Shown: positions 1-8,274 of the stretch, one piece after another
Layout: every line of letters starts with the position of its first letter
Numbering within the stretch: the stretch's first letter is position 1
Origin: Clostridia bacterium
Lineage (GTDB): Bacteria > Bacillota > Clostridia > Christensenellales > Pumilibacteraceae
Reading direction: 5' to 3'
DNA length: 37,720 nt
NCBI GenBank assembly: GCA_022791055.1
Contig: JAAVYI010000020.1
Location: forward strand, 1-37,720
The notes under the pieces: generated by a model
Databases searched by the model: none
Told to the model about the DNA's origin: nothing
The model's input: only the letters and a program-made list of their open reading frames with translations
Position numbers and translations under genes: made by a program

Positions 1-218
1 CCCTCTAACCCCCCCCCAAAAGCATCCTCTATACTCTCTCTCTGAAATCGTCTCCCGAAAACATTCCCCTTAAATCGCATTCCCACAAAGCCCCCGCATT
101 CCCCCCATAATAACATCCCTCTAAAATCCCCCCCCCAAAGCATCCTCTATACTCTCTCTCTGAAATCGTCTCCAACATTTCCCTTAAATCGCATTCCCAC
201 AAAGCCCCCGCATTCCCA
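1..218. repeat. Two tandem copies of a ~105-bp pyrimidine-rich repeat
   Basis: Copy 1 (about 1-106) and copy 2 (about 117-218) share long identical stretches, including CATCCTCTATACTCTCTCTC and GCATTCCCACAAAGCCCC. Copy 2 lacks four bases present in copy 1. Each copy carries a run of nine C (9-17 and 128-136). The first copy may continue outside the window. The stretch up to about 356 holds no gene that I can support; reading frames across it are made of the repeat. Confidence 0.75.
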
Positions 219-356
219 CGAACGCAACCCCGATTGAACACATTTTGCCCGTCCGCGAGAACTACGATACTGCCAATCCCATACATAATTTAGACTACAT
301 TCAGCATATACACCCAATCCCCCCAACCACCTACCCAAACCGCCTTCTTACCCCAA

Positions 357-387
357 CAAAAAAGGCCAAGCCCCCGCTCAGCCTTTT
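357..387 (-). terminator. Rho-independent terminator of the polysaccharide operon
   Basis: On the minus strand an AAAAGGC arm pairs with GCCTTTT around an inner AGC/GCT pairing, followed by a T-rich tail. It lies about five bases after the stop of the last operon gene, where a transcript end is expected. Confidence 0.7.
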
Positions 388-391
388 CGCG

Positions 392-1075
392 CTAGTACGC
401 GCCATTCAACCATCCGACAAAATCAAATGCCGCATCATAAGCACGCATTTTACAAGATTTCATTTTATCCGCCGGAGGCGCCTCACTAACATTTTTCCCG
501 CATCGTATTTGGATTACGCAATGATTATTTTCACAATCGATATGCTTGTGCGAAAGAAACACTTTGTTTTTATAGGGCAAATTGCAAAATCTTTGCGCAA
601 GCGCATCTGTGAAACCATCCCTGTATACGCCTATAATAAAAAGGTTATCGTAATTGACTCTTGCTCTACGCTTCAGCCATGAATCTTTTAAGTCGTCAAA
701 TGTCTGATAATGTACCCCGTAAAGTTTGATATGATTGTTTAATAGGCCGATTACCGGATCGCCTTCATTGCGTCCCCCACCCGCAGGGCTTCCGTCGGTG
801 ATATCACAGCTTAAATAGAATTCCAAATTTTCGAGAAACTCCAAATAGTCAGCGGCCTCCATATACAGGTTGACAGTCGGAGACAAAAATTTCATGCCCA
901 AATCATGGTATAAAATTCCACCGAAACAATTATTGCATATAAAACAATTATTGCATATAATAGAAAATTCAGCCGATTGTATTCGAGAACGGTAGTCCTG
1001 TTGAACTTTTTTTCTATACTTAGAATTAAAAATGGTTTTCCTCGTTTTATTTACGATTCGTTCTACTAAATTCAT
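392..1075 (-). CDS. DUF1919 family polysaccharide-biosynthesis-associated protein
   Basis: 227 aa. The segment after residue 35 (SIICNNC, then GGILYHDLG and KFLSPTVNL) matches what I know of the DUF1919 family, small proteins of unknown activity found in capsule and exopolysaccharide clusters. The central and C-terminal parts (HIKLYGVHYQTFDD, FLSHKH) also fit. It is the last gene of the operon. The ATG at 1075 has a GAGGTG ribosome site six bases upstream. The conserved N-terminal motif contains an exact in-frame 18-bp tandem duplication, so CNNCFI appears where one CNNCF is usual; this could impair the protein. The family call is from memory of motifs, the function is not known. Confidence 0.75.
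   Translation of the reverse strand: MNLVERIVNKTRKTIFNSKYRKKVQQDYRSRIQSAEFSIICNNCFICNNCFGGILYHDLGMKFLSPTVNLYMEAADYLEFLENLEFYLSCDITDGSPAGGGRNEGDPVIGLLNNHIKLYGVHYQTFDDLKDSWLKRRARVNYDNLFIIGVYRDGFTDALAQRFCNLPYKNKVFLSHKHIDCENNHCVIQIRCGKNVSEAPPADKMKSCKMRAYDAAFDFVGWLNGAY
924..959 (-). repeat. 18-bp exact tandem duplication inside the DUF1919 gene
   Basis: Bases 924-941 and 942-959 are identical (AAACAATTATTGCATATA on the plus strand). Eighteen bases is six codons, so the frame is kept and the protein gains six residues in the motif that defines the family's N-terminus. Confidence 0.9.
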
Positions 1076-1141
1076 GACATCACCTCGATAAAATTAAGAT
1101 ATTGCAAGCGCAGCATTCCTGCACTCACACCAGAAAGGCGT

Positions 1142-2617
1142 TTAGGCTTTCCAGTAAAATTCAGGTTCTCCCCAAACCCCGTCGGCCAACAATATTTTAG
1201 ATAATGCTGTAAGGCTGCTTGCGCCCGGAGATATGAAGAACTTGACATTGTTTTGCGGCACAGCCATGAATAAGGAAGAATCAAACCCGCCTATTGCAAC
1301 ATCGGAATACACCCACGAAATAACTTCCATTGGAAGCCTTCCCGGCAAAATCTTAATGTTCTTTTCCGCAAAATACGCATAGATTTCGGGATAGTTTATT
1401 TCTGACGGAATATGGGCAGGATGCGGTTTAAACAAAAGTTTACGATCGGGATTATCGGAGATGATTCTATCGATAATATCGAAAAACTGTTCGTCCGTAA
1501 GACTGCCGCCCCGTACATAGCTTGTCCCGGTTATAATTAAATAGTCGCCTTCCTCCGCAAAATAGGTCTCGTCAAAATCCGCTTTATTAAATTTAACAAG
1601 TTGTAAAAAAGATTCTCGCTGTTCGTCTGTCAGTGCCTTATACATTGCCACAGGGTCCATTTTGGGCATATTGATCTTGTCAAACTCGACTTGTAACGCT
1701 GCATCGCTTGTAGTAAGCGTTTCGGGATAGGCGCACCAAAGTTCAACATTGTCTCTTTGTGCGGCGACAAGAGCACACTGCTCCAAAGACGAATTCCACA
1801 AATCGGAAGTCATTTTCCATTTCCCGTCGGAATAATATGCTGCGCTCGGCGTGTCACCTTCGCCGAACTTGATCGGCGCGCTGATTTCATAGATGACGCC
1901 ATCATTCGATACAAAATCGCCACGTACCGCCTTATCGGTCATTTTTTCATACAATTCTTTACGGGTGTTCCATTTTTGAAGCGCGTTGCCGCTCTTAAAC
2001 GTAGAAAATATAGTTCCGTAAGTCAAACTGCCGTCCGAAGTGAGTTTAACTTCGTAGCGATCCAAAGTAATCCCATTCGCTTGTAATGTGAACAGTTCTT
2101 GCCCGCAACGCGCGTCAACCGTAAATACTCTAAAATAGCTGTACGGATCGGAAGACGCAATCTTTCCGACTTCTGCTTGCGCTTGCGCCAATTCCGCATT
2201 CCCTGCGCCATCCGCTTTAAAAATAAACCGATCTTCATCCAACTTGTCAAAATCGATAGTGCCGGCTCGCTCAACCCATATCAAAGATTTATAATCATTT
2301 GTCACCATGTCAAGCGTTTGGTACAGCACCGGCAAAGTCGCCCCGGCCCAATACAAATTATAGATGTTGCGTACTTCGATTTTACGGTTTACCGCCGTTG
2401 CATTGCCGTGGCTGTCCGCTACATAATACGTAAACGTATAATCTCCGGCCTTTTTGAACGCAACGTCGCCGTTTTCGCTTTTCGTCACATCCGACGGCAA
2501 TACCACTTTTATCGAGGCTGTTAAGTCAAACGTATTTCCGTCATCGTCGAGATCCGAAACGGAAACCCCCTCGTAAATGTTGAACTTATCTGTAGTAAGA
2601 TCGATACGCGCCGGCAT
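1142..2617 (-). CDS. Ig-like plus polysialyltransferase-like surface protein (frame broken from its signal peptide)
   Basis: The open frame encodes 491 aa from an ATG at 2617 that lacks a convincing ribosome site. Residues about 1-80 look like a DUF5011/Ig-like beta domain (AGDYTFTYYVADSHGNAT). Residues about 360-491 resemble the C-terminal half of polysialyltransferase-like GT-B enzymes: an HP motif (LLFKPHP) and an SS motif (GGFDSSLF). The middle is unrecognised. Immediately upstream a lipoprotein signal peptide with an excellent ribosome site lies in a different frame, separated by a run of nine C. Adding one C (or removing two) would join them into one lipoprotein of about 537 aa. An exported nucleotide-sugar-dependent transferase would be unusual, so the C-terminal domain may bind glycans or act differently. 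Neighbours are the flippase upstream and DUF1919 downstream. Confidence 0.7.
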   Translation of the reverse strand: MPARIDLTTDKFNIYEGVSVSDLDDDGNTFDLTASIKVVLPSDVTKSENGDVAFKKAGDYTFTYYVADSHGNATAVNRKIEVRNIYNLYWAGATLPVLYQTLDMVTNDYKSLIWVERAGTIDFDKLDEDRFIFKADGAGNAELAQAQAEVGKIASSDPYSYFRVFTVDARCGQELFTLQANGITLDRYEVKLTSDGSLTYGTIFSTFKSGNALQKWNTRKELYEKMTDKAVRGDFVSNDGVIYEISAPIKFGEGDTPSAAYYSDGKWKMTSDLWNSSLEQCALVAAQRDNVELWCAYPETLTTSDAALQVEFDKINMPKMDPVAMYKALTDEQRESFLQLVKFNKADFDETYFAEEGDYLIITGTSYVRGGSLTDEQFFDIIDRIISDNPDRKLLFKPHPAHIPSEINYPEIYAYFAEKNIKILPGRLPMEVISWVYSDVAIGGFDSSLFMAVPQNNVKFFISPGASSLTALSKILLADGVWGEPEFYWKA

Positions 2618-2625
2618 AACCCCGT

Positions 2626-2754
2626 CTATGACGGGAGCGATATGATCTTCCGGGGGGGGGACGGCGGCACTTCAGCCGCACAAGCGCAAAGCCCCATAAT
2701 TGCAAACAGTCCGCAAATTACGGTAGCAAGCATTACTCTTTTGGTCTTTTTCAT
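2626..2754 (-). pseudogene. Out-of-frame lipoprotein signal-peptide leader of the downstream gene
   Basis: The ATG at 2754 has an AGGAGA site about seven bases upstream. It reads MKKTKRVMLATVICG and then a hydrophobic stretch to a lipobox-like LCAC (Cys25), then AAEVPPSPP, and stops at 2626-2628. Shifting the frame at the C9 tract continues as PEDHIAPVIDGV, a typical linker into a DUF5011-like domain, directly into the ORF beginning at 2617. I therefore read it as the true start of that gene, in an OFF state or carrying a homopolymer error. Confidence 0.75.
2652..2660 (-). repeat. Homopolymer G9/C9 tract, possible slipped-strand switch
   Basis: Nine consecutive G on the plus strand (nine C in the gene) at codon 30-33 of the leader. 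With nine bases the frame stops after 42 codons; with ten or seven the frame stays open through the long ORF. Confidence 0.8.
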
Positions 2755-2866
2755 TTTATGTTTCTCCTCATTGTTTTTTATTTATTTTCACATCACCGAC
2801 TGTTCGGTAATGATTGTCTTTTATGCACCGCGGTAAAAACTTGTTTGCCGCGTAAAGTGGTTTCCC

Positions 2867-4411
2867 CTATTCTTTGCTTCTCCCTTGCAATTTATTTCCT
2901 ATTTTACCAAATACAACTTTTATATAGTGCCTGAAGTTCTTATTGCCAAGCACCAGGATTGCACACGGAACGATAGCTATCCCCACGGCGATACCACCGT
3001 TCGCAAGCAATTCGATCCACTGGTTCGGTAAATCCACCATGCAAAAATGAAGCGCAACAAGACATACCGCAAACATAGCCATATAAAGATAATTGCGGAT
3101 ATAGTACTGCTTGGCGGAATGCTGTAACACATATTTGTGCAATACATGCGGTTCAACGATGTGGCAAATGAATAAATTTGTCAGTATTGTAGCCGCTATA
3201 ACGCCTACAACATTGTACGCATCCGGCAACACAAGTACAAATAGGATCGAAAGCACGATATTGACAATGCCTTCCGCAATCGGTTTCCAACGATCGTGAT
3301 AAAATGTACCGGTAGCGTCACGAAACAGCAGTATACATTGCCGCATAAATTGTATGAAATAGTTCAGCGTAATGACAAATGCAACCATGCGAGGCAATGT
3401 AAGCCCGTCCCCGAAAAGAATAGTTACAAAATTGTCTATGACGGCGTAGTATCCGAGGAAAAACACCATCCCCAAAAAGAAATTGAATGCGTGGAAAAAA
3501 CTGAAGTATTTTTGCGTGACAGCAATGTCCTCTTCTACATACATATGCCCGATCACCGAAGTGAGCGGAGAAAAACAAAGCATTATGACACTGGTCATAG
3601 ACAGCATGATCGTAGTATAATTCGAATATTTTCCCAGCACGACAATGCCGATAAATGCCGAAATGATAAGACTGTCCGCCGTATTCACCAATACGCCGCC
3701 AATCTTATGCATGAACATAGCTTTTACATTTTTAGTGACTTCCTTTTTCGTCTCGGGATCCGGCTTGCTCTTGCAACATATGATATCCCCGTATTTATAT
3801 CTCGCGATTATTTCGGTTGCGGCCCACTGTAAGCAAACCGCAATGACACGACAAACCAAAAACCAGGTAAACGAACGCGTAAGCAGGAGTACAAGTATTT
3901 GTAGGCCGTCTTGCAACAACTGTCCCACAGATGCGACAGCGGCTGTAATAAAGTTATTCTTATGCGCATTGATGAGCGATGTTTTAGAACTGAACGTATA
4001 TGACAGAACGACAGATGCGAGCATCAGCCCGAAGGTAAAATATAAATTGACATCTAATGTCTGATAATCTTTTGCCAAAATTTTAAGGAATGGCATAATG
4101 GCCAGACCGCCTACCAGTATAATCCCGCCAATGATTAAGTACAGTTTGGTAAAAAGCCCGTAAAGCGCAGAAACTTTTTCGTTTTGCCCTTCCACAATAG
4201 GCTTGTACATACAAAAAGTAATCGCACTTCCAACGCCGAGTTCTGCCACGGATAAAAAATCAAGCAACGACACGTAAAGCGAATTGAGTCCGTTTACTTC
4301 GTTGCCTATATATTGAATTACAAATCTTCTCACCACGATATTGGCCACGAGAAGAATCATGCGAAACGAAACCGAAACGATCACGTTCGCCATTCCGCGC
4401 TTTTTATCCAT
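2867..4411 (-). CDS. Wzx-type oligosaccharide flippase
   Basis: 514 aa with about 12-14 hydrophobic segments spread over its length, the usual size and layout of MATE/MOP-superfamily polysaccharide flippases. The N-terminus (NVIVSVSFRMILLVANIVVRRF, then YIGNEVNGLNSLYVSLLDFLS and AELGVGSA) is typical of Gram-positive oligosaccharide flippases. It is expected to move the undecaprenyl-linked repeat unit across the membrane for the Wzy-like polymerase at 6261-7496. It starts five bases after the stop of the preceding glycosyltransferase, so it is translated from the same message. The ribosome site is weak (GGA). A 112-base gap separates it from the lipoprotein leader downstream. Confidence 0.9.
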   Translation of the reverse strand: MDKKRGMANVIVSVSFRMILLVANIVVRRFVIQYIGNEVNGLNSLYVSLLDFLSVAELGVGSAITFCMYKPIVEGQNEKVSALYGLFTKLYLIIGGIILVGGLAIMPFLKILAKDYQTLDVNLYFTFGLMLASVVLSYTFSSKTSLINAHKNNFITAAVASVGQLLQDGLQILVLLLTRSFTWFLVCRVIAVCLQWAATEIIARYKYGDIICCKSKPDPETKKEVTKNVKAMFMHKIGGVLVNTADSLIISAFIGIVVLGKYSNYTTIMLSMTSVIMLCFSPLTSVIGHMYVEEDIAVTQKYFSFFHAFNFFLGMVFFLGYYAVIDNFVTILFGDGLTLPRMVAFVITLNYFIQFMRQCILLFRDATGTFYHDRWKPIAEGIVNIVLSILFVLVLPDAYNVVGVIAATILTNLFICHIVEPHVLHKYVLQHSAKQYYIRNYLYMAMFAVCLVALHFCMVDLPNQWIELLANGGIAVGIAIVPCAILVLGNKNFRHYIKVVFGKIGNKLQGRSKE

Positions 4412-4416
4412 AAATT

Positions 4417-5367
4417 TTAATCCATTTTAATGTTGGCAAGGTGTGCATATAATGTATAGGATACCTTAAAAACCGCTACTTTTATTTTCATTTTGGTCGT
4501 AAATATATTGCGTTTCAAAAATTTATAATCGACTTTTTTCAACCGCTTATAATGTTTCAAAATAGCGGCGCATCGCAAGTACTTATTTGCAGACAACTCC
4601 CGCAGCACCTTTCCTTTATCTCTAGGAATGTGTTCATTATAAAAATGCTCTAATTCGTATAATGTGGAAATGACATCTTTGTATCTTTTTATAATCTTCT
4701 TTGTGTCGCTCGTGGTCGTAATCGAATCAGGTCTTTTCACATAATTATACAACGGTTTATCAATATACGTCACACGCTTGCAAAACAGTACCGCTCGCGG
4801 CGTGAAGTGTTCGTCCTCACCGACAATTCCCGTTTTGAATTGCAAGGCGTACTCTGTCAAAATGCTACGACGATAACAGTATAACCACACCATTACCCAC
4901 AGCACATTTGCATTCGTCATTCGCTCCAAAAACGCAAGTCCGTCGCAAACATCGTCAAAAGATTGTTGTCCGATCAAGCGTTTGCAATCGCCGTCGATAA
5001 GGTTGACATTAAACATCAAACAATCCAACTGCTTGGATTCCATTGCGCTGACAACAATAGACACGGCATTTTCCGAAAGATAATCGTCACCGTCAACAAA
5101 CATAACATATTCGCCGGTCGCAATCGCCACCCCCGCATTGCGCGCACCCGATACGCCCCCATTCTCTTGATGGATCACGATGATCCTGGCATCTCTGCTC
5201 GCATAGTCGTCACATATTTTGCCGCAGTTATCCGGAGACGCATCATCCACCAATATGAGCTCGATATTTTTGTAAGTCTGGTTTATGATACTGTCAATAC
5301 ACTGCGGCAAGTACGTTTCAACCTTGTATATAGGGACTATAATGGAAACTTTTTGCATTTGCAACAT
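4417..5367 (-). CDS. GT2 family glycosyltransferase
   Basis: 316 aa. GT-A fold family 2: N-terminal VSIIVPIYKVETYL at about residue 7, VDDASPDNC at 40, the metal-binding DXD as DGDD at 92-95, and an acidic GEDEHF segment near residue 180, the likely catalytic-base region. It should transfer one sugar to the lipid-linked oligosaccharide on the cytoplasmic face. The ATG at 5367 and an in-frame ATG three codons later are both possible; the nearest Shine-Dalgarno-like sequence (AAGAGA) does not decide. Donor and acceptor cannot be read from the sequence. Confidence 0.88.
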   Translation of the reverse strand: MLQMQKVSIIVPIYKVETYLPQCIDSIINQTYKNIELILVDDASPDNCGKICDDYASRDARIIVIHQENGGVSGARNAGVAIATGEYVMFVDGDDYLSENAVSIVVSAMESKQLDCLMFNVNLIDGDCKRLIGQQSFDDVCDGLAFLERMTNANVLWVMVWLYCYRRSILTEYALQFKTGIVGEDEHFTPRAVLFCKRVTYIDKPLYNYVKRPDSITTTSDTKKIIKRYKDVISTLYELEHFYNEHIPRDKGKVLRELSANKYLRCAAILKHYKRLKKVDYKFLKRNIFTTKMKIKVAVFKVSYTLYAHLANIKMD

Positions 5368-5397
5368 TCTCTTGTCCGACTCCCTTTGCGGTTTTAT

Positions 5398-6264
5398 TTA
5401 TGCTTTCCTAATTTTACCGGCAGTGACAGCTAAACAGCAAAACAACCGTGAAACGCCTAAATCCTGCGCAATCTCTTTGATACTTTTCGTTTCCGAAACT
5501 GCTTTATAATATCGATACACACTGGCAAGTTTTCTTTTTAACCCATGGGGGAATACCAACATTTGCAACTTCGCCCAAAATAATACCCCTTTCGGATTGT
5601 TTTTGAACTTAGTATCTCCGCTTTGCGTTAGCCCCCCTTCAAGATACTCGCAAATGTAAATAATATCTTTAAACCAACGCAAATAGTATCCGTCAAAGGC
5701 TATCGCATTCCACACGACCTCTTCGGTTATAAAATTTTCTCCTTTAAACTCCGGGAATGGATACCGGCGCAATAATTCGGTGAAATACGCCTCGGCCTTA
5801 TCACCGCATAAACCGAACTTCTCCCTTTGCGTATTTTTTGCGTCTATATACGCATGGTTTCCGCCGTCGCCGCCGATACACTGTTCGCTCGAATATCCTC
5901 TCGTCCCCGACACCCCGGCCCATTTTTTCGAATCGTCTAAACTATTTCGCCATTCCGAAAGTTTTTCAATCGCGTCCTCTGTTAAATAGTCGTCCGAGTC
6001 AACTATAAAAAACAGCTCGCCTTTTGCAATTTGCACGCCGGCGTTGATCGCCCTGTGCTTACCTCCGTTAGGCTGTGTGCGGTAAATGATTTCAAATGGA
6101 TTATGTTTTGCAAGAATCTCGGTAAAATACGCTTCCGTTCTGTCCGTGCTGCCATCGTCGATGACAATCCACTCGAAGTCTTTATTCGTTTGTTTCAAAA
6201 GCGACTGATATAGCGTATCAATTAAATGTCCTCTATTAAAAGTCGGCGTAAAAACCGTAATCAT
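5398..6264 (-). CDS. GT2 family glycosyltransferase
   Basis: 288 aa. Starts ITVFTPTFNRGHLI, followed by VIDDGSTD at about 34 and DSDD at 89-92 as the DXD motif; ITEEVVW near residue 184 could supply the catalytic acidic residue. This subtype with a GGKHRAIN motif (about 67-74) is common in Gram-positive polysaccharide clusters. The ATG overlaps the end of the Wzy-like gene by four bases (ATGA), pointing to translational coupling, and an AAGGAG site lies about 11 bases upstream. Donor and acceptor are unknown. Confidence 0.88.
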   Translation of the reverse strand: MITVFTPTFNRGHLIDTLYQSLLKQTNKDFEWIVIDDGSTDRTEAYFTEILAKHNPFEIIYRTQPNGGKHRAINAGVQIAKGELFFIVDSDDYLTEDAIEKLSEWRNSLDDSKKWAGVSGTRGYSSEQCIGGDGGNHAYIDAKNTQREKFGLCGDKAEAYFTELLRRYPFPEFKGENFITEEVVWNAIAFDGYYLRWFKDIIYICEYLEGGLTQSGDTKFKNNPKGVLFWAKLQMLVFPHGLKRKLASVYRYYKAVSETKSIKEIAQDLGVSRLFCCLAVTAGKIRKA

Positions 6265-7496
6265 TTTTTACTGCGCTCCTTTTTGCTACTCTCTACTATG
6301 ATGATATATCCCACGATTATCGGTAACAAATTATACAGTGACATAAAATATATATCAAACCAACTCATAAACATGATGACGACCATGTAAATTGCGGGAC
6401 TCTTTTTATACTGATATTTCGATCGCTTTTTGTAGAGCAAAGCTGTGTTATAAGCCAATGCCACATAAAACGCAATAAAAACAAAAATGCCGAATGCCGC
6501 AAGTATTCCAATCGGCTGATTATGCGCATTCATAATCAGTTCATAATACCCCTCATCGAAATACTGTTCGTTTAAATGGCTACCCACCCCAAACCATAAA
6601 TGATTCCTTATAGATTCAAACGCAAAACTCCATATCGTTTGACGTCCCGTAAATAAGTCTTTTCCGAATATAGTTACTTTCCCATACCCAAGTAACGGGA
6701 ACAGAACTTCCGAATAAATATACGCCGTTATAATGCCGAGAACGGCAACAATCAGCATTCCCCAAAATACCGTTTTGAATTTGAATCCCTTTTTTCGTAT
6801 TTTACTGAAAACGGCTAGTACCGTAAACAGCAACAGGCCGAACATCGCGGTTCTCGAACCGTAGACAAATTGCAGACCCGCCGCTGCCACACATATCGCC
6901 GCATACGTAACTTTGGATAAAAATCGTTTTTCTCTACCGAAAAACACCAGCGCCATACAAAACAAGATCGCCAGTAAAAAACCGCCTGAATTTGGATTGG
7001 TTTTACCAAGCGCAACCGCATCTTGATTTGCAGTAGCCGTATTGCATAAAACACAAATTACCGAAATCAAGTAGAGCCAAAACAGCAATTTACCCTCTTT
7101 TTGTCTTATAGGGCTGATTCCGAACATATATACGCTTAAAAGCAGCAATACCAGTAATAAAATTCGCTGTAACCCGGAGGCATTCATGATATATGTCAAT
7201 GCCGTAAAGAAAAAAAATACGGTCAATAAGATCTTATTCTTGCGATCCGGTTTGTTTTTACATTTATAAATCTTATACAGTATGAATACATCCAGTAAAG
7301 CTGTCAATACAATGATAAAAGCGCCCGTTAAAATCGAATCGATCGACCGCGTGAGAGACGTGTAATAATAATAAAACGGAACAAATAATACCAATATTAA
7401 AGCGACGGAAAAAGTATCGCTATGTCGTTTTGTCGAAACACGACTTGCTTTTTTCCGCGACAGTATCATTTTGTTTTCGTTATACATAGTTTGCAC
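6261..7496 (-). CDS. Wzy-like O-antigen/capsule repeat-unit polymerase
   Basis: 411 aa integral membrane protein with roughly 10-12 hydrophobic helices. A long loop between later helices carries LFTGRQTIW and, further on, NAHNQPIGILAAFG, the loop pattern of the Wzy_C/O-antigen-ligase family. It would polymerise the flipped repeat units on the outer face of the membrane. The longest frame begins with GTG at 7496; an ATG three codons in (7487) is also possible because no strong ribosome site decides. It begins one base after the stop of the GT32 gene. Polymerase rather than ligase is inferred from the flippase and initiating transferase in the same operon. Confidence 0.82.
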   Translation of the reverse strand: MQTMYNENKMILSRKKASRVSTKRHSDTFSVALILVLFVPFYYYYTSLTRSIDSILTGAFIIVLTALLDVFILYKIYKCKNKPDRKNKILLTVFFFFTALTYIMNASGLQRILLLVLLLLSVYMFGISPIRQKEGKLLFWLYLISVICVLCNTATANQDAVALGKTNPNSGGFLLAILFCMALVFFGREKRFLSKVTYAAICVAAAGLQFVYGSRTAMFGLLLFTVLAVFSKIRKKGFKFKTVFWGMLIVAVLGIITAYIYSEVLFPLLGYGKVTIFGKDLFTGRQTIWSFAFESIRNHLWFGVGSHLNEQYFDEGYYELIMNAHNQPIGILAAFGIFVFIAFYVALAYNTALLYKKRSKYQYKKSPAIYMVVIMFMSWFDIYFMSLYNLLPIIVGYIIIVESSKKERSKK

Positions 7497-7497
7497 G

Positions 7498-8265
7498 TTA
7501 ATATTTCTCTTGTGTTTTTTTGTTTTTATTGCGTTTCCAAGCCGCTCTAGGATGTCTTAAAATAAAGCGCAGAGTTCCCCAAAAATGCCCGTGTTTTTTT
7601 CGGTATTGGAAAAGTTTGCTATCTAACGGCTCGAACCAACTGGCCTGATACCAATGTATAGCGCACGTGTTCTCTGTTATTTTGGGTTTTGACGCAATAT
7701 CATCGCCTATCGGATTAAAATATTCCATCGGATATATAGTGATATCTTGTACTTTTTGCAACATATTTTTTCTCTTCAAACCATGTTCCCGCAGCAAATC
7801 GGTAAATAGGATCGGCGACGCCAACTTGCCCATTGCGCTTTTCTCAAAGTTTAACGCCCCGTACCTCTGCAGCAACTCTTCATAAAATTTCATTTCCGGC
7901 TGCGCTGCGTACAAAATAAGCCCCGGGTTGACAATTCCCGGATGTTCAAATCCCATAAAAGACGAACCGAGTAGGTCGTCAATCCCTTTGATCATCTCGA
8001 CATCCGTATCCAAATACAATCCGCCGAATCGGTACAAGGCGTAGCATCGAACGTAATCGGATACAAACGCCCACTTCTCGGCTTGGTAAGCGTCTTTGAC
8101 AAAGGGAACGGAACCCACGTCGAAATTGGATTCATCCCAGCGCATGATTTCAAAGTCCGGCAAAAATTTTCGCCAACTATCCATGTATACGTTTACTTCG
8201 TCCGGCATGGGCTTACCGCCGAACCAACAATAATGCAATATTTTTATAGGTGTTGCTTGCCCCAT
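7498..8265 (-). CDS. GT32-type glycosyltransferase (OCH1-like, capsular)
   Basis: 255 aa. Begins IPKILHYCW-like (PIKILHYCWFGGKPMP), with KWAFVSDYVRCYALYRFGG at about 64-82 and the DXD motif LDTDVE at 85-90, the hallmark of the Gly_transf_sug/GT32 family. IHWYQASW near residue 207 is the usual C-terminal histidine motif. Likely adds a hexose or HexNAc to the repeat unit in the cytoplasm. The ATG at 8265 follows a very strong GAGGAGG site. The C-terminal 25 residues are strongly basic (RNKNKKTQEK), which could help membrane attachment. Confidence 0.88.
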   Translation of the reverse strand: MGQATPIKILHYCWFGGKPMPDEVNVYMDSWRKFLPDFEIMRWDESNFDVGSVPFVKDAYQAEKWAFVSDYVRCYALYRFGGLYLDTDVEMIKGIDDLLGSSFMGFEHPGIVNPGLILYAAQPEMKFYEELLQRYGALNFEKSAMGKLASPILFTDLLREHGLKRKNMLQKVQDITIYPMEYFNPIGDDIASKPKITENTCAIHWYQASWFEPLDSKLFQYRKKHGHFWGTLRFILRHPRAAWKRNKNKKTQEKY

Positions 8266-8274
8266 ACGTCCTCC

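Noticed and set aside
29..338. Minus-strand frames over the left-edge repeat
   Set aside because: The repeat unit is not a multiple of three and the peptides have no coding character beyond the repeat.
245..682. Plus-strand 145-codon frame over the DUF1919 gene and repeat
   Set aside because: It is antisense to a gene with a clear ribosome site and family motifs, and begins in repeat DNA.
1072..1284. Minus-strand 70-codon frame between the lipoprotein and DUF1919 genes
   Set aside because: It mostly overlaps the C-terminal coding region of the polysialyltransferase-like ORF in another frame, with no motif.
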